From Lachnospiraceae bacterium (lineage in GTDB: Bacteria; Bacillota; Clostridia; Lachnospirales; Lachnospiraceae), in assembly GCA_021202075.1 (NCBI GenBank), contig JAJQDT010000079.1:1-46012 (forward strand): a stretch of DNA of 46,012 nucleotides. Reading direction: 5' to 3'. Under the pieces are notes generated by a model. The model worked only from the letters and a program-made list of their open reading frames with translations, ran no database searches and was not told the origin of the DNA. This document shows positions 16,792-25,916 of the stretch, in pieces. The translations under genes were made by a program, and so were the position numbers. Position 1 is the first letter of the stretch. Each line of letters starts with the position of its first letter.

Positions 16792-17307
16792 TTAAAATTG
16801 ATACTCTGGTGCATGAATTAACTCAATAAACTCCCCAAACTCCGAATGGGTCAACTCGCGATGGAAGGACATCAGGTAATACTTATCGGCTGGATTATTA
16901 TTCAAAGGAACAGCTTCATAGTCTATATTGTTTGTCTGAAATCCATTTGCTTTATAAAACTCCAGCAATCCAGTATTATGGGTTTCAACCTCCAGAATAA
17001 TTAATTTCTTATATTTTTTCAATTCATCCAGCAACATGCTTCCCTTACCGCAATGCCGACACTGTGGTGCAACAAGCACATACTCAACAAAGATCAGCGA
17101 CATAAAATCCCACCATAGAGTAAATGCCTGATTATCTCCCGATACACTTATTCTGTAATCTCTGTGCAAAAAAGCTGATATCTGGCTTTGAAAGGAACGC
17201 ATCTCTGACTCTGGGAATTCTTTCTGTAATATTTCATATAGGGTTCTATGTGCGTATTTTTCAAGTGTGCAAGTTGCCACAGTATTTATATGATTTGGTC
17301 TATCCAT
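16792..17307 (-). CDS. GNAT-like N-acetyltransferase
   Basis: The 171-residue product has a GNAT-like pattern: FVEYVLVAPQCRHCGKGSMLLDELKK resembles the acetyl-CoA pyrophosphate-binding loop (QxxGxG) and its helix, and ILEVETHNTGLLEFYKANGF matches the later NxxAxxFYxxxGF element. Such enzymes transfer an acetyl group to an amine, but the substrate cannot be told. The gene overlaps the hydrolase gene by 22 bases and is the last of the aldolase-methyltransferase unit. The ribosome site is weak, so it may depend on coupling. Confidence 0.7.
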   Translation of the reverse strand: MDRPNHINTVATCTLEKYAHRTLYEILQKEFPESEMRSFQSQISAFLHRDYRISVSGDNQAFTLWWDFMSLIFVEYVLVAPQCRHCGKGSMLLDELKKYKKLIILEVETHNTGLLEFYKANGFQTNNIDYEAVPLNNNPADKYYLMSFHRELTHSEFGEFIELIHAPEYQF

Positions 17308-18233
17308 TCCGTAATTCTCTCCGCAAGTACATCCTCCACTCCTACAATATCATGATCAGCATCCAGATTCGTCACTGACGTAAGATGAGGAAATGACCGA
17401 TGTAAAAATTTAATCCAGTCATCTTGTGAATGCATCTGCAAGCCATCACGCCTCCCTATGTATGCGAATACAGGATTATCAAGTACAAATGTTTCTCCGG
17501 TAGACACATTTAAATACCGAAAAGCAACACCCTCAAGGATAGAAAGAAGAGCATCTCTTGTAATTGGAATTTCATATGTCCACTCTTGTGTACCGCCCTT
17601 TGCTCCATATTCCCTATTTGGAAGCCAGTCTAAGTCTGCACTACCCCATTGCTTATTTTCTACTTTATGGCAATTTCCCTTGAGCCTCCTGATCTGTTCC
17701 TCCACCTTTTCTGGATAAATCCAGTTGCTTTGAACCTCATAGCTATCCACTGGAGATAGTAAAATCAATGGGAAATCTGGTTCATGATTCAGTGCATATT
17801 CAATAATTTTATCACATCCCAGACTGTGCCCCTGCAGGACAATGTTATGGTAGCCCAAGTCACGAACATACTGTACTACAGCTTCAATGTCCAACTGTGA
17901 ATCAGCATAATCCGCCACTCCGCCCCCTACATATTTAAGCTGCATCCCATAATATCCTTCCGCCAAACCGTCGTGTGCCGAAAGATTGATTGTCAGAAAA
18001 TCTATTCCTCTATTCAAGTAAATTTCTGACATATACCACAAAAATTTATTCTGGTAAAAGTTGCCAAAATTTCCATGCACATGGATTACTATTGGATTGT
18101 TAAACTCTATTTGAACACCTTTTTCATGTACATCACTGTTTTCAAAAGAAGACCTTGATTGAAAAAGCATACCAATTATCTCAAACTCTTCCCTTGTCCT
18201 GATTGAAACCAGCCTCCCATTATGACTTCTCAT
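17286..18233 (-). CDS. Alpha/beta-hydrolase
   Basis: The 315-residue protein shows VIHVHGNFGNFYQ (HG oxyanion region), the nucleophile elbow GHSLG, and a late VTNLDADHDIVG supplying the probable catalytic His. No signal peptide is seen, so it is probably cytoplasmic. The family includes esterases, thioesterases and lactonases. An AGGAGG site precedes the ATG. It lies between the two-TM gene and the GNAT gene in a tightly packed unit, so it may release or tailor a small product. Confidence 0.8.
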   Translation of the reverse strand: MRSHNGRLVSIRTREEFEIIGMLFQSRSSFENSDVHEKGVQIEFNNPIVIHVHGNFGNFYQNKFLWYMSEIYLNRGIDFLTINLSAHDGLAEGYYGMQLKYVGGGVADYADSQLDIEAVVQYVRDLGYHNIVLQGHSLGCDKIIEYALNHEPDFPLILLSPVDSYEVQSNWIYPEKVEEQIRRLKGNCHKVENKQWGSADLDWLPNREYGAKGGTQEWTYEIPITRDALLSILEGVAFRYLNVSTGETFVLDNPVFAYIGRRDGLQMHSQDDWIKFLHRSFPHLTSVTNLDADHDIVGVEDVLAERITEWIDQII

Positions 18234-18249
18234 TTTTTCCTCCTACTGC

Positions 18250-19269
18250 TCACTCGCTAACCATATCCGCATTATCAATAACTGCATTACTATTCATTTC
18301 ATCAAAAAACTCTGTCAGTGTCATCGGCGTTCCGCTTTGGACATTATCTAACTGAATTGAGTGTGTCACAGATTCAAAATTCCACACTTCATTATAAAGA
18401 GAAAGATATCTTCTGACCTGGTCTTCATCTTTACTATAAACGCCTTTGTATGGTTCATACTGCTCCACCCTGAAAAGCATTTTGGGACCATATATGCCAA
18501 AATCAAGAGTTCCGGACTGTATCATGTTATTATTACATGCCTCAATAAAATCTGATTTAAGGATATATTTGCATTCATAAGCTTTATTAGACTGGTAAAA
18601 CCGACATAAAGCAAGTAATTTTTCGTTTCTAATCAAACCTGTGTCTCCTAAGATCAGCAAAACCCGTACTTTGTGTACCTGATTATCCATAACCATTTTA
18701 TATGCTGTCTCAAAAAATTTTTCATCCTCCGCTGTTTGCAATATCCGGTCTTTTATTTCATCAATTGGGAATGTCAGCTCTATTGTCCTTTGTGAAGCAA
18801 CGTTCAGCGCATCAAACACCCCTGTTGTATTAATCAGGAAGTCCGTTGTGATTTCTATTTTTTTCTCAACTGCCGCTCTTTTTAGCAAATAATAAAGCGA
18901 ATCAATACTACGAGAACAGGTTGCGACAAAAAGATCCTTGTCGCCGTGCCTGTCTTCTAAAATAGTTCTACTGTATTCATTCATTTCATAAAACTTATCT
19001 GACCACTGATTCATGCTTTCCATAAACTGATACTCATTCCTTGCCTTAAAATACCTTGATTTCAGCATCAGGGAATTGACGACATATTCCGAGCAAAGGA
19101 ATGAGAGAAGGGCGGTGGCCACTGTCTGGAATGCGTCAAACTCCACCAGTATGGATATGACAGCTGTACAAACGCTAATCAAAAGTGAAATAAGAGCAAT
19201 CACAGCTGAAATGAAGTTATCACCCACGGAAGATTTTTTTTCAGGATGCATTTTTACGCGCTTACTCAT
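18250..19269 (-). CDS. Two-TM protein with cytosolic alpha/beta domain
   Basis: The 339-residue product has two membrane segments (about residues 19-41 and 46-64). A large cytosolic part follows with KVRVLLILGDTGLIRNEK and TLDFGIYGPKMLFRVEQYEPYKG, a pattern resembling phospholipase-D-like sensor domains without a clear HKD motif. It overlaps the SnoaL-like gene by eight bases. Its presence inside an enzyme operon suggests a receptor, immunity or regulatory part for the product, which is an inference. Confidence 0.6.
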   Translation of the reverse strand: MSKRVKMHPEKKSSVGDNFISAVIALISLLISVCTAVISILVEFDAFQTVATALLSFLCSEYVVNSLMLKSRYFKARNEYQFMESMNQWSDKFYEMNEYSRTILEDRHGDKDLFVATCSRSIDSLYYLLKRAAVEKKIEITTDFLINTTGVFDALNVASQRTIELTFPIDEIKDRILQTAEDEKFFETAYKMVMDNQVHKVRVLLILGDTGLIRNEKLLALCRFYQSNKAYECKYILKSDFIEACNNNMIQSGTLDFGIYGPKMLFRVEQYEPYKGVYSKDEDQVRRYLSLYNEVWNFESVTHSIQLDNVQSGTPMTLTEFFDEMNSNAVIDNADMVSE

Positions 19270-19627
19270 TGATTACCCACCATTGCTTGAAATAACGGCA
19301 CTTTCCATTCTCAGCAAATTTCACTTCATAAGTTCCATCCATTTCATAAAAAACATCATCACGGATATCTCTGTACTTCAAATACCAATGCATTGCGGAG
19401 GTATCTTTTTCCAATGCAATCAAATCAACCACAAGGTTACTGATATCCTGATATTTAATATCGATCCAAAGCGTTTCCACCTCTTTACGAGTTGAAACAG
19501 GTTCACTAAAAGGTCCCTCATAATATTCCTCGACACAATCAAAAATGTCCAGAACTGCATCAACATCATGTTCTTTCCACGCATTTACAAAACCATTAAT
19601 CCAATTGTTTACGTTTTCCCTGTTCAT
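19262..19627 (-). CDS. SnoaL/NTF2-like protein
   Basis: The 121-residue product begins with NVNNWINGFVNAWKEHDVDAVLDIFD, the typical opening helices of the NTF2-like cone fold. It continues with the EYYEGPF strand, a second strand pair (AMHWYLKYRD) and a final sheet (KCRYFKQWWVINE). Members act as isomerases, cyclases or dehydratases, or as binding proteins. The ATG at 19627 follows AGGAGGAAGG; earlier in-frame starts lie inside the methyltransferase-like gene. It is translationally coupled to its neighbours. Confidence 0.72.
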   Translation of the reverse strand: MNRENVNNWINGFVNAWKEHDVDAVLDIFDCVEEYYEGPFSEPVSTRKEVETLWIDIKYQDISNLVVDLIALEKDTSAMHWYLKYRDIRDDVFYEMDGTYEVKFAENGKCRYFKQWWVINE

Positions 19628-19640
19628 AAAGTCCTTCCTC

Positions 19641-20444
19641 CTATTTGATATTAAAAAATTGTTTTGTTCGCCTATAATATGGGCTTTCTCGATCCTCTTC
19701 TGAGTAGATTTCTTGTCTACAATAAAGGCTACTATAATCTTCCACAAGTTCCGACCACTTCTTGCCATAATACCAGACAAACCCTTCCGGCGTAATCATT
19801 CTGGCCTTTCTGGAAAAGAATTTAATTTTGTCGGAAAAATTGCCATTGTCAATGTAATCATACAGTTTTGTACTGTCTACCATCTGTTCACGGACGACAA
19901 GTTCGCTACAGAACAATACTTCAGACGAAAAGTCATTGACAGTTCTTAAATTTATCGGCTTCTTTTCATAGATTTTAAAAAGATTCTCTATTGTCGGGAC
20001 ATCAAAATCAAATGCAAGTACCTTGTCTATGAATGTGCCTGCCGGATTCAAGACATCATATATTTTCGAATAAAATTCTTTTCTTCTTTCGTATGGAACA
20101 TTCCCCATTGTCAGGTCAGAAAGAACTATGGCAAACTGCCCTTTATATTCCGGAAGCGTATCATACCATTCACCCAAAACCATCTTCTCCCCGATTTGCA
20201 CCTGCTCTGGAATCAGTTTCCCCATTCTCAAATAGAAATCCATGCTCCTGTCGAAAACGAACCTCTTTTCAAAGCCAAGGCGATATAGCAGTTCTCGGAA
20301 TTCCGGCGTGCTGCCAAGTACCGCAATCGGTTTTTTCCGCGACAGACCAGATAAATATTTTTCTATTCTCTCAAGTTCTGGAGGTGTTGGCCTTGACGGT
20401 GGCAAGACCACTTCCCAACTATCCATATTATTCCAATCAGACAT
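19641..20444 (-). CDS. SAM-dependent methyltransferase-like protein
   Basis: The 267-residue protein has a class I methyltransferase core: PIAVLGSTPEFRELLYRLG corresponds to motif I, FVFDRSMDFYLRM to the acidic loop, and QFAIVLSDLTMGNVP with YDVLNPAGTFIDKVLAF to the following strands. The glycine-rich loop is reduced to GSTPE, so SAM binding is likely but not certain. Its start overlaps the aldolase stop (ATGTCTGA) behind GGAGG, so the two are coupled. The substrate is unknown. Confidence 0.72.
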   Translation of the reverse strand: MSDWNNMDSWEVVLPPSRPTPPELERIEKYLSGLSRKKPIAVLGSTPEFRELLYRLGFEKRFVFDRSMDFYLRMGKLIPEQVQIGEKMVLGEWYDTLPEYKGQFAIVLSDLTMGNVPYERRKEFYSKIYDVLNPAGTFIDKVLAFDFDVPTIENLFKIYEKKPINLRTVNDFSSEVLFCSELVVREQMVDSTKLYDYIDNGNFSDKIKFFSRKARMITPEGFVWYYGKKWSELVEDYSSLYCRQEIYSEEDRESPYYRRTKQFFNIK

Positions 20445-21282
20445 TCTCTAAGCCTCCTTTGTAAATACTTAACGCTTCATTTACGTCAGCATCATGAAAG
20501 ACAATTTCTTTCAGCCCCAACAAATAAGCTCCTATGTTTTCTGCATTAAATATATTCCTTCCATAACTGATGCCGGAAGCGCCAGCATCTAACGCCTCCC
20601 TTGCCATCCTATAAGAATCACTCACCTCAATAAGAGGTCCTCCGGCAATTACAACTGGTCGCCCCATTGCCGCACTAACAACCATCTTAAAGGACTCTGT
20701 GTTGCCAGTATACTGTGTCTTTATGACATCAGCACCCAATTCAACCGATGCTCGGACACAATGACATATTATTCGTGCATATTCCCAAGTATCAGATTTT
20801 TTTATATCCTCATAATTATAATCCTGCCCCTTAACACTTTTTCTCGGATATGAGATGGCCAAGACAGGCATCCCATATTGATCTGCTTCGCCTATTATTT
20901 CAGAAAGCTGCTTCAGCATCTCATTCTCCGCAAGTCCCGTGTAATTCACATGAACCGCTATACAATCTGCACCAATCGTCAATGCGTCTGCTACAGATTC
21001 GGACACTACCTTTTGGACATGGTTTCCCATCGTAGTACTTGCAGTTATATTTAAGATAAAGGGGATATCTGGATTTTCAATCAGCGAACAGGTTCCTTTG
21101 TATCCTAATATCGCACTCGGATTGCTCTTACAAATAGATGTAACTGTACCCGCTAATGACTGCAACCCATCATAAGGTCCAAAGATCAAACTATCATCCA
21201 AGGGGACAATCAACATCCTGCCATCTTTCATAATCCTGCCAAGTCGTTTTCTCTTTCCTAGATATGATGAACTATATATCAT
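20437..21282 (-). CDS. DhnA/AroA'-type class I aldolase
   Basis: The 281-residue enzyme belongs to the DeoC/LacD/DhnA aldolase group. GKRKRLGRIMKDGRMLIVPLDDSLIFGP is the family opening, GADVIKTQYTG carries the Schiff-base Lys, and PVVIAGGP and GASGISYGRNIF form the phosphate-binding end of the barrel. Relatives are class I fructose-bisphosphate aldolase and 2-amino-3,7-dideoxyheptulosonate synthase, which feeds aminohydroxybenzoate and archaeal shikimate pathways. It heads the six-gene unit. The AGGAGG upstream is about 26 bases from this ATG, farther than normal. A later in-frame ATG at about 21231 would remove the family opening. Confidence 0.8.
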   Translation of the reverse strand: MIYSSSYLGKRKRLGRIMKDGRMLIVPLDDSLIFGPYDGLQSLAGTVTSICKSNPSAILGYKGTCSLIENPDIPFILNITASTTMGNHVQKVVSESVADALTIGADCIAVHVNYTGLAENEMLKQLSEIIGEADQYGMPVLAISYPRKSVKGQDYNYEDIKKSDTWEYARIICHCVRASVELGADVIKTQYTGNTESFKMVVSAAMGRPVVIAGGPLIEVSDSYRMAREALDAGASGISYGRNIFNAENIGAYLLGLKEIVFHDADVNEALSIYKGGLENV

Positions 21283-21528
21283 TTGTATTCAGCTAATGCT
21301 GTTTCACCTCCTACTTATCATACGGTCGCAATATACTACGTTTTATCCAGATGCAATTATCAATATGCGGTAATGTAGCATCTATGGAATCAGCCTGTTC
21401 AGCGCTTTCTATTTATAGATTATGCATATACAGTTTTTCCTTTTTCACAGTTTTCATTGAACCAAATCACAACATTCCTGGCTCTAATATTCTATAACAA
21501 CTGACATAGTGTCCATTTAACTTAATGT

Positions 21529-22329
21529 TTAATAATCTGAATTAAATTTGAAACCTACTCTTTTTAATAACATTTTAATTTTTAAACGTAATTTTGGATT
21601 TATATATGTACCAATTCCTCTTCTTATATGATAATTTAATTCTTCGCGGAAACTTAGTTTATTCCTTTTACTATCTATTTTTATTCCTAGTCTCTTTAAT
21701 TTGTTATATGAATATCTAATCCATTTTCCGCTCTTAACACCATGTATCGAAGGTATCAAATCATATTTACATGACACTATATTATCAAAATATTTATTTG
21801 GAGCGTTTAGTGCTTCAAATAATAATTCTTTTTCAATATCGTAAATGCTTTTTTCCCCATTTCCTAACAATTTTATTAAAAAATCGCGCCTAAAGATCCC
21901 CATTTGTAAAAGGATTCCGTATGCCTGCCTTTGATGAATATATTTGAGATATTTTGACTCTTTTACTGACTTTCCAGGAAACTTTAAACTCAAATTGCAA
22001 AAATCAATTTTATTTTTATCCATCTCATCTAAAACAGCCTCAATAGATTCAACATCAACCTTTTTAGCAAAAAAGGTGTCATCATTCATCAGCAAAATAT
22101 ATTCTACATTTAATGTTTTTAATACAGGAATAGTTCTATCCGTCCATGAATCATCTGAGATGTAATTATTAATTACTGTGATTCCTTCATATTCTTGGGA
22201 ATTTGTAGTTAATATAACTTCATAAGGGCAATCTGAAAAAAACTTTTTTAAACATTCATAATACACTTTAAATATATCTTGATATGAATTTGGTGAACTT
22301 ACATAAATAGCTAATCTATTTTTCTTCAT
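21529..22329 (-). CDS. Glycosyltransferase-like protein (capsule region)
   Basis: The 266-residue product starts MKKNRLAIYVSSPNSYQDIFKVYYECLKKFF and has EYILLMNDDTFFAKKVD, a DxD-like metal site in a GT-A-type setting. The C-terminus is rich in Lys and Arg, fitting membrane association. The ATG at 22329 follows GGGAGG by 8 bases; the ATG at 22353 overlaps this site. The gene is more AT-rich than its neighbours. It is the last capsule gene before the 246-base gap that precedes the aldolase unit. The sugar specificity is unknown. Confidence 0.65.
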   Translation of the reverse strand: MKKNRLAIYVSSPNSYQDIFKVYYECLKKFFSDCPYEVILTTNSQEYEGITVINNYISDDSWTDRTIPVLKTLNVEYILLMNDDTFFAKKVDVESIEAVLDEMDKNKIDFCNLSLKFPGKSVKESKYLKYIHQRQAYGILLQMGIFRRDFLIKLLGNGEKSIYDIEKELLFEALNAPNKYFDNIVSCKYDLIPSIHGVKSGKWIRYSYNKLKRLGIKIDSKRNKLSFREELNYHIRRGIGTYINPKLRLKIKMLLKRVGFKFNSDY

Positions 22330-22379
22330 AATCGTAGCCTCCCGATATTTCAAGCTCTATTACGCATACCCTATAAATA

Positions 22380-22955
22380 TTAATTGCATTTCAAATGATT
22401 TGAGTATTCCTTCAAACTCATAAGTTTCCTATCCTTTTCACTGATAATCAGGTTATCAACTCCTCCAATCAATTCAAAGGGCCAATTAATACCAACATCC
22501 GGATCGTTATACATTATTCCGCTATCACCTTCGCCATAGAATACCTCAGCACACTTATAGCTGACTACAGAGTCTTCAACAACAAGATATCCATGTCCGA
22601 AATACGCCGGGACAAGAAGCATCTCTGTGTTTTCACCTGTCAAGTGGAATCCTCTCCACTGTCCAAATGTTGGTGAATCCGGGCGCAAATCAACAATCAC
22701 ATCATACACATGACCACTGATGCAACGCACAAGTTTCGGCTGTTGTTTTACAAGTTGGAAATGCGTCGCCCGGATAACTCCTCTCTTCGAAATCGTGTAG
22801 AAAACTTCCTTCAGCTCATGGTCGATACCATTTGCCTTGAAGGTATCAACATTATAGTCCTTAATTAAACCACCACGATCATCTGTGGCAAAGAAAGGTT
22901 TTATATGATATGCTCCCTTTAAGTCGAGTTCTACAAATTCAAATTTCTGAATCAT
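22380..22955 (-). CDS. RmlC-like nucleotide-sugar 3,5-epimerase
   Basis: The 191-residue cupin matches the dTDP-4-dehydrorhamnose 3,5-epimerase family: RATHFQ has the catalytic His, YDVIVDLRPDSPTFGQWRGFHL is the core, and AYFGHGYLV with SYKCAEVFY holds the other active-site positions. As RfbF and RfbG lie in the same operon, the substrate is more likely CDP-4-keto-6-deoxyglucose than a dTDP sugar. The ATG at 22955 follows GGGAGAG; the ATG at 22979 is too close to the previous stop. Confidence 0.85.
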   Translation of the reverse strand: MIQKFEFVELDLKGAYHIKPFFATDDRGGLIKDYNVDTFKANGIDHELKEVFYTISKRGVIRATHFQLVKQQPKLVRCISGHVYDVIVDLRPDSPTFGQWRGFHLTGENTEMLLVPAYFGHGYLVVEDSVVSYKCAEVFYGEGDSGIMYNDPDVGINWPFELIGGVDNLIISEKDRKLMSLKEYSNHLKCN

Positions 22956-22975
22956 TTTTTCTCTCCCATTTTCTT

Positions 22976-23872
22976 TCAATATTTCTCAATCGTATATCTA
23001 ATGCCCTCGCTAAAAGATTTTGATACATAATTCCCAATGTCGTCCACTAACTCAGATATATCGAACATGTCCATCGTATAGACAATGCCATCATCAAGGC
23101 GAGCACCAATCTTTATCAAATCTTCTCTTCCATATACCCTGCCAATCTCCAAAAGATAATCCATCAACTGCCTCGGCTCACCGGAACCAATGTAATAACT
23201 ATTCTGCTTGTTTTTATTTTCTCCAATACGGTAAATAGCCTCAAGCAGATCATCCACAAAAATAAAGTCATACGGTTGCAATGCAGGGCCGAAAGTTGCC
23301 TCTTGCCCCATAGTAAGTTGTTCAAGAGTGTAGCTGACAAGATTCCCTGTCTTATTACACGGTCCATATATATTCGAAAACTGCATCCACACAAACTGCA
23401 TTCCGATGTTCTTGCAGTATGTTTCAAGCATCAGATGTGTGCAGTGCTTTGCCACACCATACATCATTCCGCCGCTAGTCTTATTTAGAACCCCCAAACT
23501 ATTAGTTGCTTTCTCTGCAATAGTTCCAGCACATAAGAATTTTTCGCAACCAACTTTTTGTGCGACACCCACACAACGTATAGCCATCTGAGCATTTTCA
23601 AGTTGAATCACAGGGTTAGCCTTATCTGCCCCATTCACGCCTCTCCATGCAAAGTGGTAAAATGCATCGTATCTATCAGTCGGAATATTTGTCAGCATCA
23701 AAGATTCATCATTGAGGCTCATTTCAACCTTTTTTATAAGGTTACTCTCTGGCAATCTGGAAGCCTTAAACGATAAATCTATAGCAAGAACATAAACGTT
23801 CTCTTCAACCAGTCTCTTAATTAGAGAACTGCCAATGAATCCGTTTGCACCAGTTACGATTACCTTTTTCAT
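22976..23872 (-). CDS. SDR-type nucleotide-sugar epimerase/reductase, second of a tandem pair
   Basis: The 298-residue extended short-chain dehydrogenase binds NAD(P) through GANGFIGSSLI and has the catalytic MYGVAKH (YxxxK). It resembles the product of the gene before it (CVGVAQKVGCEKFLCAGTI against CLKAAKELGCTRFVCAGSI), so the two are sister genes. A 4-reductase or epimerase role on the CDP-4-keto-6-deoxy sugar is likely. The start codon overlaps the upstream stop as ATGA, and the ribosome site lies inside the upstream reading frame, downstream of a nine-G run. Confidence 0.85.
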   Translation of the reverse strand: MKKVIVTGANGFIGSSLIKRLVEENVYVLAIDLSFKASRLPESNLIKKVEMSLNDESLMLTNIPTDRYDAFYHFAWRGVNGADKANPVIQLENAQMAIRCVGVAQKVGCEKFLCAGTIAEKATNSLGVLNKTSGGMMYGVAKHCTHLMLETYCKNIGMQFVWMQFSNIYGPCNKTGNLVSYTLEQLTMGQEATFGPALQPYDFIFVDDLLEAIYRIGENKNKQNSYYIGSGEPRQLMDYLLEIGRVYGREDLIKIGARLDDGIVYTMDMFDISELVDDIGNYVSKSFSEGIRYTIEKY

Positions 23873-24855
23873 GCTGCCACACTCCCTTCAAAAGAAGAGA
23901 ATGGTGTAACAATTGACGGAATTATTACTTTACAATACCCCCCCCCGAGGGTTTTCAGCCATTCCATAGTCGTTCTTGTGCCTTTTGCAAAAGAAACCTC
24001 GGGCTCAAAATTACAGTCCTCTTTTGTTGCGGTAATGTCAAAAGTGCTAAGAGGCATATTAGTTCCCGTGAACGGGATATCACCAAACAGTGGAACAGCA
24101 TCTGGGGCGCACTCTTTTTGCATCTCAAGAATAAATTCCTTAAGTGGTCTTGCATTTCCGCTGCCAATCATGTACTCACAGAAAGACTTTCCGTTCTTAG
24201 CAATCAGGTAGAATGCCTTTGCCACATCAGATACATAGACAAAATCATAATTCTGCGTAGCCGCTGTAAACTGCAACGGTTCTCCGTTTATCAACTTGCG
24301 CAGAGTTGTGTTCACGAAACGTGGAGACAGTTCACCAACTCCATATGCGTTCGTGATCATCGGCCATACAAGTTCGATTCCAATATCCACAGCTACCGAT
24401 TTACACATGCAATGGGCGATATGTTTTCCCATGCCATAGATATATCCCATACCAGGATGACTGCCCTGCGCATGAATAGCAGCCTCTACTTCATACTCCA
24501 TGATGCTGCCAGCACATACAAATCTTGTACAACCCAATTCCTTAGCTGCTTTCAAACACTCTACAGTATTGAGTGCATTCTGCATCTGCAAGTTATAATC
24601 CACTCTTGCGGCACCTGCTGAACCAGCCCATGCAAAATGAATGAAAGTGTCATAGTAATCGTGTTTTACAGTCTTCAGTAATGTCTCTGTGTCCGAAATG
24701 TCACACCGAATATACTTTAAATTGTTTTGCGATTTTAACCTATGAGGTTCTTCACTCATATCCAGAGCAAGTACCTCACACTCTTCAGAAAGAAATTTCT
24801 CAACTGTGTAACTTCCCACGAAGCCGTCTGCCCCGGTTATAATAACTCTCTTCAT
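23869..24855 (-). CDS. SDR-type nucleotide-sugar epimerase/reductase, first of a tandem pair, with G9 run near its end
   Basis: The 328-residue protein has the NAD(P) site GADGFVGSYT and catalytic YGMGKH. It probably acts on the CDP-4-keto-6-deoxyhexose made by RfbF and RfbG. Start and RfbG stop overlap as ATGA behind AGGAGG. The C-terminus after MEWLKTL is read through nine Gs and adds about 22 residues that do not look like a protein domain. With eight or ten Gs the frame would end within 12 bases of the run, giving a normal-looking terminus. The extra tail is thus set by tract length and brings the stop onto the next start. Confidence 0.85.
   Translation of the reverse strand: MKRVIITGADGFVGSYTVEKFLSEECEVLALDMSEEPHRLKSQNNLKYIRCDISDTETLLKTVKHDYYDTFIHFAWAGSAGAARVDYNLQMQNALNTVECLKAAKELGCTRFVCAGSIMEYEVEAAIHAQGSHPGMGYIYGMGKHIAHCMCKSVAVDIGIELVWPMITNAYGVGELSPRFVNTTLRKLINGEPLQFTAATQNYDFVYVSDVAKAFYLIAKNGKSFCEYMIGSGNARPLKEFILEMQKECAPDAVPLFGDIPFTGTNMPLSTFDITATKEDCNFEPEVSFAKGTRTTMEWLKTLGGGYCKVIIPSIVTPFSSFEGSVAA
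23938..23946 (-). repeat. G9 homopolymer run, junction of the two reductase genes
   Basis: Nine consecutive G on the coding strand, within the context GCTGAAAACCCTC-G9-TATT. The run lies 65 bases upstream of the next gene's ATG at 23872. Length nine keeps the upstream frame open to a TGA that overlaps that ATG. Confidence 0.9.
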
Positions 24856-25913
24856 CGATTGTCCTCCTTAAGAAACTCCTCTATCTGCTTGTCCATGCAG
24901 ACTCTCACATCACCACCGGACAGCCAGCACTTACTCCATTCCACGACCTTTTCAATCGCCATGTCAAGATTCCAGTGCGGTTTCCATCCAAATGTGGCTT
25001 TAAGTTTCGAACAATCTAGCTTCAAGAAATTAGCCTCATGCGGCCCGCCGTCATAACAGTCAATCCACCTTGCACCATCAACCCATTTGCTGACAAACAG
25101 GTCAACCAGGGTGCCTGTCTGAAAACAATCCACATCATCTGGACCTACATTGTAATAATCAGCATACTTTCCATCCTCATATTGCATTGCCGTAATCATC
25201 AGATAAGCATACAGTGGTTCCAACACATGTTGATATGGACGTGTGGAATAAGGATTACGAACAATAATATCTTCGTGCCGCTCTACAGCCCTAATACAGT
25301 CAGGTATAATCCTATCGTGTGAAAAATCCCCTCCACCTATAACATTACCAGCTCTAGCGGTGGAAATTGCTACATGACCATCTTCAAAGAAGCTGCGCTT
25401 ATAAGAGTGTGTTACCAGCTCTGAACAGGACTTGGAATTAGAGTACGGATCATAGCCATCCAGTTCTTCGTTTTCGCGGTATCCCCAATCCCACTCTTTA
25501 TTAAGATACACCTTGTCCGTTGTTACATTTAGGAAAGACTTCACACATCTGCTGTTACGCACACACTCCAGGATGTTGACCGTCCCCATCACATTGGTTT
25601 CATATGTATATGCTGGGTCTTTGTAACTGTCACGCACTATTGGCTGTGCAGCTAAATGCAAGACAATCTCCGGCTGTGCTTCATCAAATGCGGCTTTCAA
25701 CGCAACATAATCTCTCACATCACCGATAACAGAATGAATATCAGAAGCAATACCTGCAATTTCAAACAACGAAGGATCAGTCGGAGGATTCAAAGAATAT
25801 CCTGTCACCTCTGCCCCAGCATTAGCAAGCATCTTACATAACCACGAGCCTTTGAATCCAGTATGACCAGTTACGAATACCTTTTTGCCTTTATAAAATG
25901 ATATATCAAACAT
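24852..25913 (-). CDS. rfbG: CDP-glucose 4,6-dehydratase
   Basis: This enzyme converts CDP-glucose to CDP-4-keto-6-deoxyglucose with bound NAD. The 353-residue sequence shows VTGHTGFKGSWL (cofactor loop), HLAAQPIVRDSY, TTDKVY, the catalytic YSNSKSCSE (YxxxK) and ARAGNVIGGGD, all typical of RfbG. It lies 3 bases after the cytidylyltransferase stop behind GGGAGG and overlaps the first reductase gene, so supply and use of the intermediate are coupled. Confidence 0.95.
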   Translation of the reverse strand: MFDISFYKGKKVFVTGHTGFKGSWLCKMLANAGAEVTGYSLNPPTDPSLFEIAGIASDIHSVIGDVRDYVALKAAFDEAQPEIVLHLAAQPIVRDSYKDPAYTYETNVMGTVNILECVRNSRCVKSFLNVTTDKVYLNKEWDWGYRENEELDGYDPYSNSKSCSELVTHSYKRSFFEDGHVAISTARAGNVIGGGDFSHDRIIPDCIRAVERHEDIIVRNPYSTRPYQHVLEPLYAYLMITAMQYEDGKYADYYNVGPDDVDCFQTGTLVDLFVSKWVDGARWIDCYDGGPHEANFLKLDCSKLKATFGWKPHWNLDMAIEKVVEWSKCWLSGGDVRVCMDKQIEEFLKEDNR

Positions 25914-25916
25914 AAC

